Assembly: GCA_020886235.1 (NCBI GenBank)
Contig: AP025250.1
Coordinates: 744,001 to 808,000, forward strand
Direction: 5' to 3'
DNA: 64,000 bases
DNA from: Candidatus Dependentiae bacterium Noda2021
Lineage (GTDB): Bacteria; Babelota; Babeliae; Babelales; Vermiphilaceae
Shown: positions 58,532 to 64,000 of the stretch, one piece after another
How the letters are laid out: the number at the start of each line of letters is the position of its first letter
Numbering within the stretch: the stretch's first letter is position 1
The notes under the pieces: model-generated
The model's database searches: none
What the model was told of the DNA's origin: nothing
The model's input: the letters and a program-made list of their open reading frames with translations, nothing else
Translations under genes and position numbers: made by a program

Positions 58532-59815
58532 ATGTATTACTCAGTGCTTTATATTCTGCTTGTATGCTTTACTTGCACGCAAGCAGGTGCCATGGAAAGA
58601 AATGCTCCTCAAAAAGAACCAACCCCTGATGAAAATAAATCAAAAAAAAAAGCTATCAAGTTTTTACAGCGCTTTAATAACTTACCCCCTGAAATTAAAA
58701 GCTTGGTGCTTGAGTATGTTCATTATGAATTATTTGAGCCTTCAATTGGAAAAGAGGGAGCATATGTACAAAAGAAGTACCTTCCAGCACCAGACAATAC
58801 TGAATCATACATTCCTAAACCGTTGACGAAATATTGGAAAAACGTAAAGCATTATCGAGTTAAACGATTCTCATGGCCTGATCTTAATACTGGGCCAACT
58901 CCTATTTATTATCAAAATCAGCTCTATATTTGTAATGCTGCTGATAAAAACAGTAAAAACGCACAAGAAATCTGCAAAAAAATCTTAGGTCCCAACAAAC
59001 TCGGAATACTCATTAATCCTGCAAAATTAAGAATTGGAGATACTAATAATTTCTATATCAATCATCATTATGTGCCGTGTTTTAGGCAACATTCTCTTGC
59101 GATCTGCGTACAAGGTAAAGAAAAAACTAAATTTTCTCTTCATCCCTATAACAATCAATTTTTTTCCTACATAAGGCACTCGTTAAAAAAAACCACGCTT
59201 GTATCTTTGTTCTTGTATGATAATGGTACCCTTGCCAAGCCGGAATCTTTTGAACTTCCTCATGAATTTCATGATCTGGAATATGATTTTAAACATCTTG
59301 ATGGATATCATCTAATAGGTGTATCAAAAAAAGGTGTTTATCAAATAACGTTACAGAAATTTCCTCACAATGAAATGGCAACTAGCTCCAATAGTGCACC
59401 AACTATAGTGCCAATTCTAACTACTCAAGATCTTGCACGGTTTGAATTGAGAGAATTAGCTCTTCCCGGGAGAAAACCTACCTGCGGTAACATAGAGAGA
59501 ATCTTACAGTGCCAAAAGAATCCAGACTTATTAGTAGCCTATTGTGAATTGTTAGTAGCAGTTCTCTATAATCGAAAAAACAACCAAATACTCAAAACAT
59601 TTACCATGCAAGAACCAGTCTTTTGCCAATCTCCAGATATTTTTAAATATTCAAAAAATGGATGTGATACCAATGACACTATGTTAGTAGTTACTCCCAA
59701 ACAGGAGTTTCTAAAAAAACGACTGACTACCATAAGCGCTGAAATTAAAAAAATACTAGAACAATCTGCAAAAAATAAGAAAGGCGCAATCGATCTATTG
59801 CGCCCTCTGTATTGA
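58532..59815 (+). CDS. Secreted protein with an F-box-like segment
   Basis: The protein has 427 residues. A signal peptide (about 1-20, AGA) is followed by Met-Glu. Residues 45-68 (LQRFNNLPPEIKSLVLEYVHY) look like an F-box-type helix motif (LP-x-E-I, then hydrophobic). The remainder is beta-rich, with no recognised repeat. F-box proteins link to SCF ubiquitin ligases in eukaryotes, and bacterial ones act as effectors. The match is short and tentative. AAAGAAAG lies before the ATG. Confidence 0.6.
   Translation: MYYSVLYILLVCFTCTQAGAMERNAPQKEPTPDENKSKKKAIKFLQRFNNLPPEIKSLVLEYVHYELFEPSIGKEGAYVQKKYLPAPDNTESYIPKPLTKYWKNVKHYRVKRFSWPDLNTGPTPIYYQNQLYICNAADKNSKNAQEICKKILGPNKLGILINPAKLRIGDTNNFYINHHYVPCFRQHSLAICVQGKEKTKFSLHPYNNQFFSYIRHSLKKTTLVSLFLYDNGTLAKPESFELPHEFHDLEYDFKHLDGYHLIGVSKKGVYQITLQKFPHNEMATSSNSAPTIVPILTTQDLARFELRELALPGRKPTCGNIERILQCQKNPDLLVAYCELLVAVLYNRKNNQILKTFTMQEPVFCQSPDIFKYSKNGCDTNDTMLVVTPKQEFLKKRLTTISAEIKKILEQSAKNKKGAIDLLRPLY
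59781..59804 (-). terminator. Terminator inside the convergent gene's coding end
   Basis: GGCGCAAT/ATTGCGCC, a perfect 8-bp stem with a six-base loop, lies in the last codons of the 58532-59815 gene. On the minus strand it is followed by TTTCTTATTTTTT, so it would end the transcript of the gene 59817-60617. The two genes' stops are separated by one base. Confidence 0.7.
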
Positions 59816-59816
59816 T

Positions 59817-60617
59817 TTATGAAATAAAGTCATCTGCACGTAATTGCTTGTACACGGTTTTAAGCCAAGAAATTAAGCTCAGCTCAGCTTGGTCAATGGC
59901 TATAACACTACCAAGCTCATCGGTATCAGCTGATTCATCAGTAGGTGCGCCTAAAACATCTAACAGTTTTGCATTGTCTTCTTTCAGAAGCGCAAACTCT
60001 TGAGCGAGTACTTGCAACTGTAACTCTAAACCAACAACGCGGCTTACCACTGATTCCAATTTTTCATCTTGAACTAATGCAATGCCTTCTATGGTAGTTA
60101 AAGTTTCTTGAATTACCGCAAGTTCTTGAGCCAAATCTTTCTTTAATTTTTCTACTAATGTTTTGAGCGCTTTTAAATCTTTGTTATGAATTTGATCAAT
60201 CGCTTCTTTTAAATTTTTTGTTCTTTTCAAGAGCTTTGATAATGCTTTAGCATGTAATGCTTGCATGTCTGAAAAACTTTGGGGAATGAGGTTATTATTC
60301 TCATTAATTGAAACCGATAAACGCTGACACAACTCTTGTGTCGCCTCAATATCTTTTTGTTCTAAATGCCCGGCCAACGCATCGGTTACCGCTTTACAAT
60401 TTTGCACTAAGTGCTCGAGCGATTTAAGTAAATGGTAAAAATAAAGATCTTTTGTTACCGGTTTTTGTACCATTGCAGCGCAATCACCGTCTACCAACGT
60501 TGCATAGTATACCGGGTCATTTGATTGATCATGCATTCTTTTTTTACATACATCATCGGCATGCATTAAAGAACTACTCATAACAGCGATTAACAATAAA
60601 TTTTTTGATCCGTACAT
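59817..60617 (-). CDS. Secreted coiled-coil protein of unknown function
   Basis: The protein has 266 residues: signal peptide (about 1-20, LMHA), Cys residues near the N-terminus, then long helices with coiled-coil pattern (LSKLLKRTKNLKEAIDQI, LKTLVEKLKKDLAQELAVI, LELQLQVLAQEFALLKEDN). No enzyme motif. Similar in style to the gene at 25066. AAGGAGA lies upstream of the ATG. Confidence 0.6.
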   Translation of the reverse strand: MYGSKNLLLIAVMSSSLMHADDVCKKRMHDQSNDPVYYATLVDGDCAAMVQKPVTKDLYFYHLLKSLEHLVQNCKAVTDALAGHLEQKDIEATQELCQRLSVSINENNNLIPQSFSDMQALHAKALSKLLKRTKNLKEAIDQIHNKDLKALKTLVEKLKKDLAQELAVIQETLTTIEGIALVQDEKLESVVSRVVGLELQLQVLAQEFALLKEDNAKLLDVLGAPTDESADTDELGSVIAIDQAELSLISWLKTVYKQLRADDFIS

Positions 60618-60682
60618 GATTCTCCTTTTTTTTAGTACATCATTACCCTAGAATCAAAATTTTTGATCTTAAAAGTCAAGCT

Positions 60683-61753
60683 TCACTGGGCTAGCACATC
60701 GATCCACAATTGATTGATTTGTTGATCAGTTACTACGTTTCGTAAAAAATCATAGTGTTTAACGTTGGACATAATGTCATGACACAAAGGATCTTCTTGA
60801 GCTAAGGAAACATCTGTCCGCGCAGGGCAATAACCGTACAATTGTGCATTATGCATGATAATATCAGGCCGTAGAAAAAAATTAATTAACGCATATATTA
60901 ATTGATCTTTTTTCGTTTGTGCGGGAATTGCAAATGCATCAATCACCGCTAAGCTTCCCTCTTGAGGGATAATGAACCCAAGATTAGGCGTTGATTCTTT
61001 GTAGCGCAAATACTCTGAAGAAAGGAGCAATGCCAACGGACAACTTCGTGCTTTTATTAGGCTTGCCGCACGCTCAATACTATAGGTTTCAACAGACTCT
61101 TTTTGCTTTGCAAGCACCTTGGTGATGTCAGCCAATTTATGAGCATCTTGTAATGAGTTAATAGTGCCAAAACGATAGAGCGCTGCTAACAGCACGGCTT
61201 CACGCGCTTCATCAGTCATGCATACATGAAGATTGTTTTTGGGATTAAAAAGGTGTTGCCATGATTGAGCTGATGACAACTCAGGCAACAATGTCGTATC
61301 ATATCCAATACCATAGACCCCTAGGTAATAAGGCACTGCATAATCATTAGACGGGTCAAAATAGTGGCCTTTTAATTGCGGTTGCAGCTTTGGCCATGCG
61401 GATATTTTTGATGGAACAATTTTTTTAAGCAACCCTTCGTTCTTGAGGAGCTCTATTGAATGATCATCAGGCATGATCAAGTCGTAATCTGCCCCGCCCG
61501 TGGTGCGCATTTTACTCAATAGCGATTGGCTATTTTCATAATAGGCCACGTATAATTTAATACCTGATTCCTGTTCAAACTTTTTAAAGGTGTCTTCATC
61601 AAACATAGCCGGTGGAATTAAAATAGTTAAACTTAATCGAGAATTAACCATCGCATGACGCGCTTTTGGAATCATTAAAAAGAGAAAAATAATTCCCAGC
61701 CATAGGACAACGATTAGGGGGTACATAAATAATGACAGCGTTCTTTTTCTCAT
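60683..61753 (-). CDS. potD: Spermidine/putrescine-binding protein PotD
   Basis: The protein has 356 residues. An N-terminal membrane segment (about 8-28) anchors it; there is no lipobox. The periplasmic binding fold has FEQESGIKLYVAYYENSQSLLSKM, YDLIMPDDHSIELL, DYAVPYYLGVYGIGYD and a C-terminal ALINFFLRPDI. It captures polyamines for the PotABC importer. The start overlaps the potC stop as ATGA. Confidence 0.92.
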   Translation of the reverse strand: MRKRTLSLFMYPLIVVLWLGIIFLFLMIPKARHAMVNSRLSLTILIPPAMFDEDTFKKFEQESGIKLYVAYYENSQSLLSKMRTTGGADYDLIMPDDHSIELLKNEGLLKKIVPSKISAWPKLQPQLKGHYFDPSNDYAVPYYLGVYGIGYDTTLLPELSSAQSWQHLFNPKNNLHVCMTDEAREAVLLAALYRFGTINSLQDAHKLADITKVLAKQKESVETYSIERAASLIKARSCPLALLLSSEYLRYKESTPNLGFIIPQEGSLAVIDAFAIPAQTKKDQLIYALINFFLRPDIIMHNAQLYGYCPARTDVSLAQEDPLCHDIMSNVKHYDFLRNVVTDQQINQLWIDVLAQ

Positions 61754-62541
61754 TGCAGTAAATCCATTTTCTTAATTTTTAATGATGAGAAAATAAGTAC
61801 CAACGTGCTACTAATAACCAAAAGAACAGTCGATAAGGCATTGATAACAGGGGTAGCACCGCTTCTAATAAGCGCAAAAATGTAAATAGGTAATGTTTGG
61901 GTTGCCGCACCCGAACAGAAAAATGAAATTATAAAGTCATCTAATGAAACAATAAATACTAATAATGATGCTGCAGCAAGCGCAGGCCCAAGCAAGGGAA
62001 TATACACTTTTCTAAAGGTCTGACCTTGTGTTGCACCAAGATCCATCGATGCTTCCATATACCGCTTGTCAAATTCATCAAAACGAGACTTGATAATGGG
62101 AACAACGTATCCCAAGCCTATTAACGTGTGCCCCGCTATGAGCGTAGTAAGCCCAAGCGGCACGCCCAGAATCACAAACAAATTTAACAACCCAACAGCA
62201 AGCACTATCTCAGGCATTGCAAGACTCGCATAAAAGAACACCACCAGATTGGAAACATAGCTTTTACTGCTGTAGAGCACAAACAAGGTACCCAGTGTAA
62301 GACTGGTAACCACGGTGGACATAGCAACAATAAGAGAATTTTTCAACGCAGCCCAAATTGCATCGCTGTGCCATAACTCATGATACCAACGCAGGGAAAA
62401 TCCTTGCCACTCGAATGGTGTTGCTGAATAATTGAAAGAAAAAAGCACGAGAATTATTATTGGCACATACATGAAGAGATAAATACTCACACATACTACC
62501 GGCCACAATGCGGCTGACCAAAATGAACGAGAAGGGGTCAT
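61750..62541 (-). CDS. potC: Spermidine/putrescine ABC transporter permease PotC
   Basis: The protein has 263 residues with about six membrane segments. The EAA loop is EASMDLGATQGQTFRKVYIPLLGP, where the ATPase docks. The C-terminus is short. Second permease of the importer, tightly packed with potB. Confidence 0.93.
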   Translation of the reverse strand: MTPSRSFWSAALWPVVCVSIYLFMYVPIIILVLFSFNYSATPFEWQGFSLRWYHELWHSDAIWAALKNSLIVAMSTVVTSLTLGTLFVLYSSKSYVSNLVVFFYASLAMPEIVLAVGLLNLFVILGVPLGLTTLIAGHTLIGLGYVVPIIKSRFDEFDKRYMEASMDLGATQGQTFRKVYIPLLGPALAAASLLVFIVSLDDFIISFFCSGAATQTLPIYIFALIRSGATPVINALSTVLLVISSTLVLIFSSLKIKKMDLLQ

Positions 62542-62542
62542 A

Positions 62543-63415
62543 TTATTTCCTTTGTATTGCCGGTGTTACTAAACGCTTTAAAACCCACATTAATAGTATC
62601 GCGCACGTAGCTAAAACAAATCCGCTCATAATGGTAAATGCTGATCCTCGGGCAATGTCTCGCGCAGACAAGAAGAATTGCGATATTAAAGGACCTACAA
62701 ACAAATAGCGTCCACCACCCAGCAATACGGGGATTACTAACTCACCAAACGCGGGAACAAATACCAGAAAAAAACCAGTGCGCATTCCTGGTACTGATAA
62801 GGGGAGCGTTACATGTCGAAACGTATTCCACGCAGATGCACCAAGATCTGAAGATGCTTCTAATAATCGTCTATCTAGTTTTTCTAAAATTGTGTAGAGC
62901 GGAAAAATCATAAATGGCAAATAGCAGTAAACCATCACCATATAGATAGCAAACAATGAATTTAAAAAAGCTATGGGACTTGAAATAATCCCTAATTTCA
63001 TCAAAATTCCGTTGAGCAAACCTTGTTTTTCTAAAATAAAAAACCATGAGTACACTTGTACCATCAAGCTTGTCCAGAAGGGTAAAATGAGAAAGAATAA
63101 AAAAATATTTTTAAAACGCTTAGCTTTAACTGCCAAAAAATAACAAATCGGATATGCAATGATTAAGCAGGTTACGCTAGTGCATAACGCAAGAATCAAA
63201 GAACGTGCTATCACGCGCAGGTAAAGCGAAGAAAAAAGGCTTTGATAAAACTCAGTTGTAGCATACCAGCCATGCTCATTGAACCCTATAAAACTCAACA
63301 AAACAATGCCAAGCGCTGGTAGGTAAAAAAACAAAAATTGCCACAAAAGAGCAGGACTATATAAAAAGAAAGACGTATATGTATTTGTAATCTTAGTTAG
63401 TATACCTTTTTTCAT
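62543..63415 (-). CDS. potB: Spermidine/putrescine ABC transporter permease PotB
   Basis: The protein is 290 residues from the ATG at 63415, which overlaps the potA stop as ATGA. About six membrane segments and the EAA loop EASSDLGASAWNTFRHVTLPLSVPG. Partner of PotC in the inner-membrane channel. Confidence 0.93.
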   Translation of the reverse strand: MKKGILTKITNTYTSFFLYSPALLWQFLFFYLPALGIVLLSFIGFNEHGWYATTEFYQSLFSSLYLRVIARSLILALCTSVTCLIIAYPICYFLAVKAKRFKNIFLFFLILPFWTSLMVQVYSWFFILEKQGLLNGILMKLGIISSPIAFLNSLFAIYMVMVYCYLPFMIFPLYTILEKLDRRLLEASSDLGASAWNTFRHVTLPLSVPGMRTGFFLVFVPAFGELVIPVLLGGGRYLFVGPLISQFFLSARDIARGSAFTIMSGFVLATCAILLMWVLKRLVTPAIQRK

Positions 63416-64000
63416 TTCTCTAAAAGCACCACATTCTCTTTTTGCCAATATAAAAATACCTCATCGTCATAATCAATAACTTCTTTAGGAAAATGCTCTT
63501 CGTTTTGCTCAAACACTTGAACTAAAAAATCATTACTCAAGCGTACATTATATTGGGTTGATCTGCCATGATACACAATTGAACTTACAATGCCTTTTAA
63601 GCAGTTAGAAAAATTCTCTAGCGGAACTTTACTAATTTCTATCTTTTCGGGTCTCAAGCTCATAAAAATATGGGCCCCATGAGCAAAATCTTTATTTTTA
63701 GTAAGCGCAACCTCAAATTCACCAAGGCCGGGAATAGCAAGATACGCCGTATCGTCATGTTTTTTTATTGTACCATTAAAAATATTGGTACTGCCCACAA
63801 ATCGGGCCACAAAAGAGGATACTGGAAACTCATAAATCTCTTTAGGCGTTCCTACTTGCTCTATTTCACCGTCATAATTCATAATTGCCATGGTGTCTGC
63901 TACCGTTAAGGCTTCAAATTGATCGTGAGTAACATACACGAAGGTAGTTTTGAGCATTACTTGTAAATCTATTAATTCTAGAAGCATGCGTTCGCGAAGC
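63412..64000 (-). CDS. potA: Spermidine/putrescine ABC transporter ATPase PotA (partial)
   Basis: Only the C-terminal 195 residues are in the window; the reading runs off the right edge through LRERMLLELIDLQ. Visible: FVYVTHDQFEALTVADTMAIMNYDGEIEQVG (switch His, part), YEFPVSSFVARFVGSTN, and the C-terminal TOBE domain with FMSLRPEKIEI-like sequence. The Walker motifs lie outside. First gene of potABCD as far as can be seen. Confidence 0.92.
   Translation of the reverse strand, partial: LRERMLLELIDLQVMLKTTFVYVTHDQFEALTVADTMAIMNYDGEIEQVGTPKEIYEFPVSSFVARFVGSTNIFNGTIKKHDDTAYLAIPGLGEFEVALTKNKDFAHGAHIFMSLRPEKIEISKVPLENFSNCLKGIVSSIVYHGRSTQYNVRLSNDFLVQVFEQNEEHFPKEVIDYDDEVFLYWQKENVVLLEK

Overview
The window is AT-rich, gene-dense bacterial chromosome that uses TGA as a stop. 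The gene set points to a Gram-negative, host-associated bacterium with limited metabolism. It carries many small secreted proteins of unknown function, collagen-like proteins with C1q/TNF-like ends, an ankyrin-repeat protein, a possible F-box-like protein, a SUF iron-sulfur operon, a Bat (VWA/TPR) operon, a TonB-like protein and a polyamine ABC importer. This mix resembles the amoeba-associated phylum Dependentiae (TM6). That placement is inference, because the window holds no rRNA gene.

Layout. 0.2-6.0 kb (minus): a possible delta-60-like secreted protein and four tandem collagen-like or related secreted proteins. 6.1-11.0 kb (minus): an ATP-grasp enzyme, glmS, rpsI, tRNA-Thr, a DksA/TraR protein and tadA. 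11.25-15.1 kb (plus): gyrB-tilS-Nudix. 15.1-17.9 kb (minus): three more collagen-like proteins. 18-23.5 kb: an alkyladenine glycosylase, then a TonB-like protein, an ankyrin protein, a small secreted protein and dnaJ. 23.5-30.2 kb: a NurA-domain protein overlapping sufU, small secreted proteins, an exported HAD phosphatase, two VTT membrane proteins and a coiled-coil protein. 30.3-34.8 kb (minus): sufCBDS. 34.8-38.8 kb (minus): a two-gene PilB/GspE-type ATPase, a FUN14-like protein, HU, tRNA-Leu, tRNA-Cys and two rhodaneses. 38.8-48.6 kb (minus): lepB, an M23 peptidase, batEDCBA, plsC, a membrane protein and rpe. 48.8-60.6 kb: a membrane-anchored thioredoxin reductase-thioredoxin fusion, secreted coiled-coil proteins, topA, two secreted paralogs flanking an acetyltransferase, metG, an F-box-like secreted protein and a further coiled-coil protein. 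60.7-64.0 kb (minus): potABCD, with potA cut by the window edge.

Five genes (a collagen-like gene, batA, topA, an acetyltransferase and metG) each carry one apparent single-base deletion, all in short homopolymers. Two of them, topA and metG, should be essential, so base-calling or assembly error is the simplest explanation. All five are annotated here as whole genes.

The most distinctive content is the secreted repertoire. There are seven collagen-like or related proteins in two clusters, most with a CKxxDxxC motif before the stalk and one with a pentad Asn-rich stalk. A recurrent Met-(acidic/Gln) sits at the predicted signal-peptide junction of seven otherwise unrelated proteins. A reductase/thioredoxin fusion is tethered to the membrane.
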